Shown one piece after another: positions 56,366-64,000 of a DNA stretch of 64,000 nt; within the stretch, counting starts at the first letter, position 1; every line of letters begins with the position of its first letter. A program made the translations under genes and the position numbers. The notes under the pieces are model-generated. The model had not been told where the DNA came from. It did not search any database and saw only the letters and a list, made by a program, of their open reading frames with translations. This DNA is from an uncultured Bradyrhizobium sp. (lineage in GTDB: Bacteria > Pseudomonadota > Alphaproteobacteria > Rhizobiales > Xanthobacteraceae), in NCBI RefSeq assembly GCF_936928535.1, contig NZ_CAKZHY010000167.1, positions 39,860-103,859 of the forward strand, written 5' to 3'.

Positions 56366-56472
56366 CTCATTCCCTTTCCTGGACGCGCTCCGGCCCTTCG
56401 ATCCTAGGTGGCGAGGTGGTACATGGTCAGCATAGCCGATCTAAGGCAGCTCAGTGGTGCGATGGCGCACCC

Positions 56473-56556
56473 TTAGCTTGCCCGCTGGGCTATCTCGAGG
56501 CCCGCGCAAATGATCATTCCCCACAAGGCGAAATTAACCTGCAAAGCGAGTGCCAT
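56473..56556 (-). CDS. Tiny membrane protein
   Basis: A 27-residue protein: MALALQVNFALWGMIICAGL then EIAQRAS. One hydrophobic helix. CGGGAGG lies 6 bases before the ATG, a strong site. Similar tiny proteins occur in bradyrhizobia; no function is known. Confidence 0.5.
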   Translation of the reverse strand: MALALQVNFALWGMIICAGLEIAQRAS

Positions 56557-56785
56557 TTTTGGCCTCCCGACTTCGGCCCGTAAACGAGCGCGCGACGTAG
56601 CTCGAACATTGGGTCCATGACGCGTCAAAGGAAAATCTCCTCTCGCTATGGAGTCGATAGCCAATCGTTATTGGCGGAAGTGATAGGTCCGCCACGTGAA
56701 CCGGCGGGCCCTGAAGCGCGGGCGCATTGCGATAGAATCGTGCCACTATGCCCGTCTAGTCTCCATCCTTTCGAGAGGCTACGTG

Positions 56786-56986
56786 ATGTCTCATTTCATG
56801 ATGGACTGTTACTTCCCCGATGTGACGCATCCCGGCGGATTGGCGTGCGATTCTTTGCTGATCAGGGCCTCCAAGGAGGCCGATGCGATCGCAGAAGCCA
56901 AGAGGATTGCGGTCTGGAAGAAACCTGTCCGCTTCGACGTGCGATCCGTCAGCAGGGACGGAGACAAAATGATATTCGCTTCATAA
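56786..56986 (+). CDS. Small hypothetical protein
   Basis: A 66-residue protein starting MSHFMMDCYFPDVTHPGGLA, then a helix with many Ala/Glu/Lys and a final pair of strands. The start at 56786 was preferred to a longer frame because that adds 30 basic residues. Function unknown. Confidence 0.5.
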   Translation: MSHFMMDCYFPDVTHPGGLACDSLLIRASKEADAIAEAKRIAVWKKPVRFDVRSVSRDGDKMIFAS

Positions 56987-57098
56987 ACGAGCGCAGAACC
57001 GAAGCCCGCCCCCCTCTCTCTTCGAGGCTCCCTCTCGTGCGTTCCGGCACCGTAGGCAGATTAAAGCAAAGTGCGAGCTCGGCGGTACCGTCGGTAAG

Positions 57099-57365
57099 CT
57101 AGGCCAGCACCGGTTCGGGACGATAGGCCGACGGCCCAGGCGCCGAGTACAGTGGGTCGTCCTCGGGGTGGGTAAGCGTCATAATCGTGCCGTAGACACG
57201 CCCCTGCAAGTTGGGCGCCAAAGTCGCACGCTCTCCTATTCTGAGCTCGAAGCGCTCCACATAGGCCTGCTTGACTCCAGAGGGCCGAAGCCCCTTCCCT
57301 TTGATCGCGTCCGGGTCCGTGAACAGCCCTTAGAAGAAAACGCTGACGTGTACTGTACGGTTGCC
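57099..57365 (-). pseudogene. Gamma-glutamylcyclotransferase-like gene with a nonsense codon
   Basis: The minus strand reads VHVSVFF, a TAA stop (57330-57332), then GLFTDPDAIKGKGLRPSGVK, QAYVERFELRIGERATLAPN, GRVYGTIMTLTHPEDDPLYS and PSAYRPEPVLA before the natural-looking stop at 57099. The family normally has Tyr where the stop is (FFYGLFMDP), so one base change disabled it. The downstream end is also early. Confidence 0.65.
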
Positions 57366-57455
57366 TACAATCGAGCACAACTGAAGCGTGAGCGGCACAA
57401 ATCACTACAGCTGCTCGTCGCCACACCTCTTCGATTGCCGTGACGGCGCGACAAT

Positions 57456-57944
57456 TCAGTGCTCTTCAGTCTTGAGCCCGCCGACATGCTTCTGGGTGTA
57501 GAGCTCGAGGCCGATGCGGCCGATTAGATCGAGCTGGGTTTCAAGGAAGTCGATGTGATGTTCCTCATCGGTCATCAGCGTCTCGAACAGGTCTCGCGTA
57601 ACGTAGTCCTTGACGCTGTGGCAATAGGTCGCCGATTCCTCATAGAGGGCACGTGCGCTCATCTCTGCGGCGAGATCGCACTCGACAATCTCCTTGACGT
57701 TCTGGCCGATGCGCAGGGGATCGAGCACCTGCATGTTTGGGAAACCATCGAAGAAGATGATGCGGTCGGTGAGCTTGTCAGCGTGCTCCATCTCCTCGAT
57801 GGACTCCTTGCGCCAGACCTTAGCCATCTCTAGGAGACCCCAATTATTCAGAAAGCGGTAGTGCAGCCAGTACTGATTAATTGCCGTGAGCTCGTGACGC
57901 AGTGCCTTGTTGAGATACTCGATGACTTTTGGGTCGCCCTGCAT
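57456..57944 (-). CDS. bfr: Bacterioferritin
   Basis: A 162-residue ferritin starting MQGDPKVIEYLNKALRHELT at 57944. Ferroxidase ligands are visible: Glu in RHELTAINQY, E-x2-H in SIEEMEHADK, Glu in VECDLAAEMSA and E-x2-H in TDEEHHIDF; Met in NMQ/GFPNMQVLDP near the haem site. It stores iron as a 24-mer. The usual partner bfd lies upstream but is frameshifted. Confidence 0.95.
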   Translation of the reverse strand: MQGDPKVIEYLNKALRHELTAINQYWLHYRFLNNWGLLEMAKVWRKESIEEMEHADKLTDRIIFFDGFPNMQVLDPLRIGQNVKEIVECDLAAEMSARALYEESATYCHSVKDYVTRDLFETLMTDEEHHIDFLETQLDLIGRIGLELYTQKHVGGLKTEEH

Positions 57945-58100
57945 GATGAACTCCAATACTTGAGGCCCGTTCTTGCCCTCGCAAGTTTAGAACGATTCTG
58001 ACGAAGAACAAGCAGACAGGCATTCTCTGGGCGTGAAACTCAGAGGCGCCTGTCCAGCAAATCAAGGGAACCTAAGGCTATTTTCGACGCGAGTTTGCGC

Positions 58101-58327
58101 TCATTTATCCTTGGTCCGACCATGCGGGCAGCCAGCCTGACAGGCTAGTGCACCCTCCCCGTACGCCCCGTCGATAATCGTCCTCATGGTGTGCGCACAA
58201 CGGCCGCATTCAGCGCTGCAACCGGGGTGCCCATAGATCTGCTTGGCATGCGCAGCGCGGCGTCAGCAGTGTTCACTGCTTGGCGGAGATCCCGGTCGCT
58301 GAAGACATTACAGGAGCAGATGATCAT
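58101..58327 (-). pseudogene. bfd: Bacterioferritin-associated ferredoxin, frameshifted
   Basis: Starts MIICSCNVFSDRDLRQAVNT, with the first two cluster Cys. Near 58244 the reading must change frame to continue with KQIYGHPGCSAECGRCAHTM, RTIIDGAYGEG and a Cys-rich tail, which carry the other two Cys. Total length is not a multiple of three (227 bases). Bfd reduces iron stored in bacterioferritin; an intact copy elsewhere would be needed. A sequencing error is also possible. Confidence 0.7.
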
Positions 58328-58725
58328 GAAACTCGAAGGAAGACCCTCAGTGATACGGCGTCACCGATAGGAGACGAATCCAGTGCGCGTCGGAGGCCCC
58401 AAACAAGGACAAGATGGTTGCGTGTCGACCGCCTGGGAAGTCGGCGTTGACCTTTGATCTTTTGACGTCAGCAAAAAATCTACTTGGTCAGTCGGGGGCG
58501 ACCGGTAACTACAGATCGGACGGAGGACACAGAAGCACCGCTACACGCCGGCGGAAGATCAACCCTTTCGGTTAACTTGAGTACTGTCGCCGCACAATTC
58601 CCCCCACTATGGAAACCATAAGTACTGGCTATTGGAAACTTTCGAGCCGCGCTGCGACCTTGACAGTCACTCAGTCGAATAACGACCAGTACAACCGTTT
58701 CAGCCAACACGAGCAGGAGACCCTG
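58328..58725. other. Intergenic stretch
   Basis: About 400 bases without a supported gene; it precedes the SnoaL-like gene and may hold promoters for bfd and that gene. Confidence 0.4.
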
Positions 58726-59150
58726 ATGTCCGGACCCAATCCGCTCGCTTCCAAACCAGGAGAGATTCTGACGCGCTGCTCGAGCGTTTCACTCCGAAGG
58801 TCAGCGCGATGATGCCAGTGTATGACCAAAATCCCGTCTTCATCACGAGTGACGGACGAACTACCAACGAAATCGCCGCCCGACTCGATTGCGATCTCGA
58901 GTACAGATTGCCGCTCAAGGCCAGCGCGCGTCATGTGTACGTTGCCGGCGATTTCGCCCTGATCGTGCTGGATCGGTCAATCGGTGGCAAAGGTCTAAGT
59001 CGCAAATACGTTGGAGGCTCAGCGAGCGGCGTCATACGTCGCGCGGATCGACGGTGGCAGTACCTGATCGACAATAACCAAAGGACGGCTGTGGCAGCGC
59101 TCAGCGATGCACCCACTCGTCAGCTTGGCACCAATATCACCGCCACCTAG
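58726..59150 (+). pseudogene. SnoaL/NTF2-like protein, frameshifted near the start
   Basis: MSGPNPLASKPGEIL is in one frame; DALLERFTPKVSAMMPVYDQ and the rest are in another, continuous frame to 59150 (NPVFITSDGRTTNEIAARL, ASARHVYVAGDFALIVLDRS, RRADRRWQYLIDNNQRTA), typical of the SnoaL/ketosteroid-isomerase fold. A short version starting at ATG 58809 (113 residues) might still be made but lacks the first helices. Confidence 0.6.
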
Positions 59151-59214
59151 TGAAGCAAACCAACCGGAGAACTCGGTCCTGAAATTCTTTGGAAGACGAC
59201 CGATTCGCTACTCC

Positions 59215-60492
59215 ATGCAAAACTTGCCACCAGTGATCAGCCAGTCTCACCGGAGCGGAATGCTCCCGCTTGCATTTTCATCAGCGGTAGTTTCCTTGGT
59301 GGTCTCATTCGCCGCAGCGGCCGCTCCGGTCCCCCTTTACAACACCTACCGGACAGAAGACGGGTTCACTAACGCCGGTATTTCGATGGCCGTCGTCGCG
59401 TACGCCGTTGGCACCATATCCGCACTGTTGGTGCTGGGGCGGCTGTCTAATCATCTGGGCCGGCGAGTCACTGCGATCAGTAGCCTCAGTCTTCTCCTGC
59501 TCGGCTGTGTGCTGTTGCTGAATGTGCACAACATCGACACTCTGCTGGCCGGTCGGCTCCTCGTGGGCCTCGGCACCGGGTTGGCTAGCAGCAGTCTGAC
59601 CTCCTACATCGTCGATGCGGCACCCAGGAGACCGGAATGGTTGGCGTCCGTTGTCACCAGCCAAGGACCGATGCTCGGCGTCGCCATCGGCGCCATAGCA
59701 TCTGGCGCCCTTGTCGAGTTCGGCCCCTGGCCCCGCGAGCTAATCTACCAGGTCTGCATTTGCTTCCTATTACTGTCTGTTGCACTCATCGCAATCAGTC
59801 CGGAAACAACAACTCCGATTCCGGGCGCTTGGCGATCGCTGTTACCCGAGGTCAGCGTACCGGCGCGGGTCAGGCATCTGCTCCCTGTCGCCGCGGCCGT
59901 GTTTCTGGCCACATGGGCCAGCGGGGGCTTCTACCAAGCGTTCATGCCTGCCCTTGTACACGATGAACTCAACACGCGTAGCCCTCTGATCCTCGGGCTC
60001 GTGTTTGCTGCCTATATGTCCCCCAGCGTTCTCGGCGCTCCCATCGGTGGGTGGTTCACGTCTGCGGTAGCCCAACGCGTCGGTATGATCACTTTCATGG
60101 CTGGAATGATCGGCATCAGTACTGCCATCTCGGCCGGCACACTGGTGTTGTTCATCGCCGCGACCATGGTTGCCGGTGCAGGCCAGGGCATCGCCATCAG
60201 CGCAGCCACTCGCGGCCTCCTGCACGGCAGCGACCAGGCCGAACGGGCACCGATCTTCAGCACCATCTACCTTCTCTGCTACAGCGGCGCTGCCTTCCCT
60301 AGCCTCATCTCCGGCCAGCTTTCGAATACGTTTTCGCTGGTGCAGATCACGCTCGGATACGGCGGACTTGCCGTCGTTGCCACCCTGTTCACTGTTCTCG
60401 CTGCACGCAATCCGCGCGCCGACGGGACGGGAAAGAACACGTCCGATGGCTCGCGCGCTGCCGATTCACCAGTACAGGAAGCACCGTCATGA
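59215..60492 (+). CDS. MFS transporter
   Basis: A 425-residue inner-membrane protein with twelve predicted helices. The loop GRLSNHLGRRVTAISSL after helix 2 is the MFS signature, and LLVGLGTGLASSSLTSYIVD is the helix 4-5 motif. Start ATG 59215; another at 59257 is possible. It probably exports drugs or metabolites. It is followed by a quinone oxidoreductase on the same strand. Confidence 0.85.
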   Translation: MQNLPPVISQSHRSGMLPLAFSSAVVSLVVSFAAAAAPVPLYNTYRTEDGFTNAGISMAVVAYAVGTISALLVLGRLSNHLGRRVTAISSLSLLLLGCVLLLNVHNIDTLLAGRLLVGLGTGLASSSLTSYIVDAAPRRPEWLASVVTSQGPMLGVAIGAIASGALVEFGPWPRELIYQVCICFLLLSVALIAISPETTTPIPGAWRSLLPEVSVPARVRHLLPVAAAVFLATWASGGFYQAFMPALVHDELNTRSPLILGLVFAAYMSPSVLGAPIGGWFTSAVAQRVGMITFMAGMIGISTAISAGTLVLFIAATMVAGAGQGIAISAATRGLLHGSDQAERAPIFSTIYLLCYSGAAFPSLISGQLSNTFSLVQITLGYGGLAVVATLFTVLAARNPRADGTGKNTSDGSRAADSPVQEAPS

Positions 60493-60583
60493 CAATCGTC
60501 GCTGTCCTGGGCGCCGCCTTGTCCGGCTGAGCGCAGTTTGGCGCCGTAACATGCCAGCAATGAAACGATGAGGAGATCATTCC

Positions 60584-61501
60584 ATGAAAGCGATCGTTGT
60601 GATGGACCAGGCTGCGGGAACGGCGGGGATGAAGCTAGTGGAACGGCCAGAACCGCAGGCGGCGATAAATGACGTCGTTGTTCAGGTTCACGCGTCTGGA
60701 TTCACCTCAGGTGAGCTGACCTGGCCTTCGACCTGGACCGATCGGCTCGACCGTGATCGGTCGCCGACGATTCCCGGCCAGGAGCTGGCAGGTGTTGTCA
60801 CGGCTCTCGGCTATGGCACGACCGGACTTTCGGTGGGACAACGGGTGTTCGGTCTCGCGGATTCGTATCGCGGCGGGACCTTGGCCGAGTACGTGGCCGT
60901 GGAGGTACGCAATCTCGCACCGCTGCCGGGCGACGTCGATTTCTCTGTGGGTGCGGCGGTAGCGATGCCGGGCCTCACCGCTTGGCAGGGACTGTTCGTG
61001 CATGGTCGGCTTCAAGCGGGGCAGAGCATTCTCGTGCACGGCGCGGCCGGCGCAGTCGGCTCGATGGTGACGCAGCTTGCACGAGATGCCGGTGCTTACG
61101 TCATCGGCACGGGACGGGCCGCCGACCGTCAGAAGGCACTCGATTTTGGCGCACAGGAGTTCGTCGACCTGGAGAAGGACGATCTCGAAGGCGTTGGCGG
61201 AGTCCACCTGGTTTTCGATGTCATCGGCGGCGACATCGGGAAGCGTTCCGCAGGTCTGGTTCGAAACGGAGGAACGCTGGTGACCATCGCCGGGCCAACC
61301 GAAGCGCGGCCAGCCGATGGCCTGGCCATCGACTTTGTTCTGGTGTCCGATCGCACCCAATTGAGTGAGATCGTTCAGCGAGTACGGGACGGACGGCTTC
61401 GTCCAAACATCGGCAACATCGCGAGCCTCGACGAGGCAGTCGCCGCATTCAATCCGACGCGGCGGATCAGCGGGAAGACGATTATCCGAGTTCGTCCGTG
61501 A
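60584..61501 (+). CDS. NADP-dependent quinone oxidoreductase (MDR family)
   Basis: A 305-residue medium-chain dehydrogenase without the zinc ligands. GroES-like N-terminal part (IPGQELAGVVTALGYGTTGL) and Rossmann part ILVHGAAGAVGSMVTQLAR; the end ISGKTIIRVRP is typical. It reduces quinones or enones with NADPH. Starts behind GAGGAG, 91 bp after the MFS gene; the two may form an operon. Confidence 0.85.
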   Translation: MKAIVVMDQAAGTAGMKLVERPEPQAAINDVVVQVHASGFTSGELTWPSTWTDRLDRDRSPTIPGQELAGVVTALGYGTTGLSVGQRVFGLADSYRGGTLAEYVAVEVRNLAPLPGDVDFSVGAAVAMPGLTAWQGLFVHGRLQAGQSILVHGAAGAVGSMVTQLARDAGAYVIGTGRAADRQKALDFGAQEFVDLEKDDLEGVGGVHLVFDVIGGDIGKRSAGLVRNGGTLVTIAGPTEARPADGLAIDFVLVSDRTQLSEIVQRVRDGRLRPNIGNIASLDEAVAAFNPTRRISGKTIIRVRP

Positions 61502-61766
61502 GGAAGCAGCGAAGGCGAGCGGCCCTCCGCTCGTACATTGATTATCGACGCTTTCCCCGCAAACCGTATGACGCGTCGCGGCAAGCGGTGCCAAACCATT
61601 CGATCGTCTCTCAACTGATCTGCACGGTCGTGCCCGGCTTCATCCCCGACCTCGGCCGAATCGTTGCCCGCTGTTCTGGATCCAGCGGGCCAGTTCGGCT
61701 CGCATCCTGGTGGAGGATTAGTCCTTTACCGACCCGGTGCGGCTCCGTTTATCTAGGAGGAAGAAA

Positions 61767-62462
61767 GTGACAATCGACCATCCAATTTTTGCGCGCTGGC
61801 CGGCTCAGTATCCCGATCGGCTTCAACTCTTTTCCACCTCCACACCCAATGGAGTGAAGGTCGGCATCATGCTTGAGGAAACGAGCCTTGCTTACGAACC
61901 GCACCGGATCGACATCCTGGCGAACGAAACCCACGACCCGGCCTTTCTCGCGCTGAACCCCAACGGAAAGATTCCCGCAATATACGACCCTGATGGGCCC
62001 AGCGGAACGCCGCTCGCGCTGTTCGAATCCGGCGCAATCCTCCTCTACCTTGCCGACAAGACCGGACAATTCATCTCAGCCGATCCAAACACCCGGTATG
62101 AAACAATCCAGTGGGTAATGTGGCAGATGGGCGGAGTTGGGCCGATGTTCGGCCAGGTCGGCTTCTTCAACAAATTCGCCGGCAAGGCCTATGAAGACAA
62201 GCGCCCGCGCGACCGTTACGCAACCGAATCAGCGCGGCTGCTCGGTGTCCTAGACCAAAGGCTCGCGAGCCGAGACTGGGTAATGGGCGCTGACTACAGC
62301 ATCGCCGACATTTCGCTGCTCGGCTGGGTGCGCAACTTGATCGGCTTCTACGAAGCACGCGATCTCGTCGGCTTTAACCGCTTTCTTCATGTGCAGGCGT
62401 GGCTCACCCGCGGGCTCGCCCGGCCGGCGGTGCAACGCGGGCTGAAAGTGACAGCTGGCTAG
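61767..62462 (+). CDS. Glutathione S-transferase, YghU/YfcG-like
   Basis: A 231-residue protein starting at GTG 61767 behind TAGGAGG. Thioredoxin-like N-terminal domain: LFSTSTPNGVKVGIMLEE (the STPNG active-site region with Thr/Asn instead of Tyr/Ser), NPNGKIPAIYD, and LFESGAILLYLADK, the E-S motif for the glutathione Glu. All-helical C-terminal domain has WVMGADYSIADISLLGW. Nu-class members act as disulfide-bond reductases. Confidence 0.9.
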   Translation: MTIDHPIFARWPAQYPDRLQLFSTSTPNGVKVGIMLEETSLAYEPHRIDILANETHDPAFLALNPNGKIPAIYDPDGPSGTPLALFESGAILLYLADKTGQFISADPNTRYETIQWVMWQMGGVGPMFGQVGFFNKFAGKAYEDKRPRDRYATESARLLGVLDQRLASRDWVMGADYSIADISLLGWVRNLIGFYEARDLVGFNRFLHVQAWLTRGLARPAVQRGLKVTAG

Positions 62463-62491
62463 AAGGCCCACGAAGAAAAAGGAGGATCTCC

Positions 62492-62962
62492 ATGATTGAA
62501 ATCACTGCTGATATGGAGGCAATCATCAACCAGGCGATATTGTCGTTTGTCGCAACAGTCAATGAGGATGGAACGCCAAATCTTTCGCCGAAGGCATCCT
62601 TGACGGTCAAAAACGGCGTTCTCTACTTCGCCGACATCGCCTCGCCTCGGACAGTATTGAACTTGAAGCGAAATCCCGCTGTCGAAATTAACGTAGTCGA
62701 CATCTTTCAGAGGCGCGGCTATCGCTTTAAGGGCCGTGCATTGATACTGCCGTCCGACGATAGCGAGTCCTTGATGATCGCCAACTGGGTTCGGGCGACG
62801 AATGGCTCAGAGTATCCTGTCGATCACGTTGTCAAAATCGAAATCACTTCAATCAGCCCATTGCTATCTCCAGCCCATGTCTTTGCCCGCCCTCCTCGAG
62901 GTCAGGGTGAAATCAGGAGCACCTACTATCAAAAGTACGGTGTGAAGCCCATCGGGACATAA
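62492..62962 (+). CDS. Pyridoxamine-5'-phosphate-oxidase-family protein
   Basis: A 156-residue split-barrel flavoprotein from ATG 62492 behind AGGAGG. LSFVATVNEDGTPNLSPKAS, LYFADIASPRTVLNLKRNPA and VEINVVDIFQRRGYRFKGRA are the FMN-binding strands. It lies 29 bp after the glutathione transferase, so they share a transcript. The reaction is unknown; such proteins reduce flavins or bind F420-like cofactors. Confidence 0.85.
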   Translation: MIEITADMEAIINQAILSFVATVNEDGTPNLSPKASLTVKNGVLYFADIASPRTVLNLKRNPAVEINVVDIFQRRGYRFKGRALILPSDDSESLMIANWVRATNGSEYPVDHVVKIEITSISPLLSPAHVFARPPRGQGEIRSTYYQKYGVKPIGT

Positions 62963-63359
62963 GTGCCGCTACGCCAAAGATAGAGACCGGCCGAAACCGA
63001 GAGGCAAAAAGCCCGCAAAGATCCGAATCTTTATCTCGACCCCGGCGCACCGCAACTTTATCGATGGCCGCCCCATCGAAGTAGCGTCAAAATCGTCACT
63101 GGAGATAGCCCAAGAAGCCAAGCCACAGCCGGCGCACACGTGGCGATCGACTTCTCTCGCCGATGGGACCGCTCAGCTGCCGCCCACGGCGAATACTTCC
63201 ACCAGAAAACTGATAATGACCGCCTTGTCGAGCTCGGCCGCGCTTATCTCATCGCCGTCCTGGCGGATTGCCTCCCGCCTAGACCCAGGTAAATTTACTC
63301 GTCGCTGATCGCGCGCAGAATCGCCGAAACTATTTTGGGAACAAAATCGGCCGGGGGAC
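62963..63359. other. Gap without a supported gene
   Basis: About 400 bases with weak frames only; a + strand fragment near 63130-63290 (…EYFHQKTDNDRLVELGRAYL…) could be the end of a decayed gene. Confidence 0.35.
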
Positions 63360-63569
63360 CTATGCGCCCCTGCCATCCTTTTTACCGAGTACGCATCGCC
63401 ATGCTGCGAGCCGCTCGGTCGGATGCTGATTCATCCAGTCGGCGAGCTGCGGTGCGCCCATTAGGCAGGACTGCATCGAGATATCAGCGAAATTCGAGGT
63501 AGTGACGGTCTGCTCGTGGCAATTTGCTGGAGACGACAAGCTGCAAAGTACGGCGATGATCGCAATCAT
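63360..63569 (-). CDS. Small secreted two-Cys protein
   Basis: A 69-residue protein with a signal peptide (MIAIIAVLCSLSSPANC) and a mature part SMQSCLMGAPQLADWMNQHP ... AAWRCVLGKKDG containing two Cys that can form a disulfide. It overlaps the 3' end of the next minus-strand gene by 4 bp. Function unknown. Confidence 0.6.
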   Translation of the reverse strand: MIAIIAVLCSLSSPANCHEQTVTTSNFADISMQSCLMGAPQLADWMNQHPTERLAAWRCVLGKKDGRGA

Positions 63570-63754
63570 GATACGCCCCCATCGCCGCGATCGATTTCTG
63601 CTCCGGCCGGCATATAGATTGCGGATGCATCGTCTCGCCGCTCGGGGGCCGGATCAGTTGGCGGAAAGACGCTGTCGTAGAGGGCTCGGGCATCTCGAAT
63701 AAGCCGAGCACGCTCCTGCTCGGGCCTTGGAACAAATCGCCTAACCTCTCCCAT
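63566..63754 (-). CDS. Small hypothetical protein coupled to the secreted protein
   Basis: A 62-residue basic protein, MGEVRRFVPRPEQERARLIR followed by ALYDSVFPPTDPAPE. Its stop overlaps the start of the secreted-protein gene (4 bp), so both are made together. Small proteins of this type are common in bradyrhizobia. Confidence 0.6.
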   Translation of the reverse strand: MGEVRRFVPRPEQERARLIRDARALYDSVFPPTDPAPERRDDASAIYMPAGAEIDRGDGGVS

Positions 63755-63896
63755 TTTTCACTCCTGTCATGCTAAGCTGATTTTCTCTCCAGTGACGTCG
63801 TCCTTTGACATCGCGTCCGAACCCGCGGCAGCAACGAGCGACAAGAACTAGTGACGAGACCGATACGTAAGACAGCGGTCGTTTAGCTCGGTCGAG

Positions 63897-64000
63897 TTAA
63901 TACGCCATGGCACTGCGTTCCACCGCGCGGTCGGAACGATCCGCGTAGATGTAGAGCGGACGCGCCGTGCCTTCCACAACTTCGCGGGAAATCACGACTT
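63897..64000 (-). CDS. Partial gene at the right edge
   Basis: The C-terminal 33-34 codons of a protein whose start lies beyond the window: VVISREVVEGTARPLYIYAD then RSDRAVERSAMAY and stop. Not recognised. Confidence 0.4.
   Translation of the reverse strand, partial: VVISREVVEGTARPLYIYADRSDRAVERSAMAY

Overview
The window looks like chromosome of a GC-rich alphaproteobacterium of the Bradyrhizobium type. The codon use, the sugar ABC transporter and xylulokinase block, the membrane glucose dehydrogenase, and several small proteins (such as the pair at 63.4-63.75 kb) all fit that lineage. This is judged from the sequence only; no database was searched.

Region 1 (1-14.4 kb) is ordinary core-type metabolism. 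It holds the start of an MHS-type MFS transporter and a Nudix-domain regulator facing an SPFH protein plus NAD-kinase-like pair across two tandem operator-like dyads. It continues with a sorbosone-dehydrogenase-like lipoprotein and its DUF2231 membrane partner, GDP-fucose synthase behind a decayed gmd, a complete sugar ABC transporter with xylulokinase, and PQQ glucose dehydrogenase.

Region 2 (14.4-18.2 kb) is gene debris: a frameshifted amidase, fragments of a possible toxin, a DUF1629/Imm11-like gene, and a truncated HlyC-type acyltransferase. It ends at a 3' fragment of tRNA-Gly(TCC).

Region 3 (18.2 to about 54 kb) is a genomic island beginning at that tRNA fragment with a tyrosine integrase. 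Its cargo is several tight operons that look like conflict or defence modules. (a) A ubiquitin-like conjugation operon: a triple Ub-fold protein, an E2, a JAB-E1 fusion, an APH-fold kinase-like protein and a DUF6527-like protein. An XRE regulator and an ImmA-type metalloprotease are divergent from it. (b) A DUF2235 hydrolase with a membrane partner. (c) A thymidylate-kinase-like / B12 radical SAM / UDG-like operon. (d) An XRE regulator with two copies of an 18-bp dyad. (e) A soluble FtsH-like AAA protease followed by an HNH protein and further unknowns. (f) A tyrosine-recombinase-like protein coupled to a 784-residue unknown. (g) A RAYT transposase. (h) A three-gene CHAT-protease operon with its own divergent XRE gene and a large operator dyad. 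Eroded toxin-antitoxin fragments close the region.

Region 4 (54-64 kb) mixes small conserved proteins and decayed genes (phage prohead protease, gamma-glutamylcyclotransferase, bfd, a SnoaL-like gene) with intact cspA, bfr, an MFS transporter, a quinone oxidoreductase, a glutathione transferase and a PNPOx-family gene.

The best candidates for undescribed biology are the Ub-like operon with an embedded kinase, the TMK/radical SAM/UDG-like operon, and the CHAT operon. No CRISPR array, rRNA or complete tRNA gene was seen.
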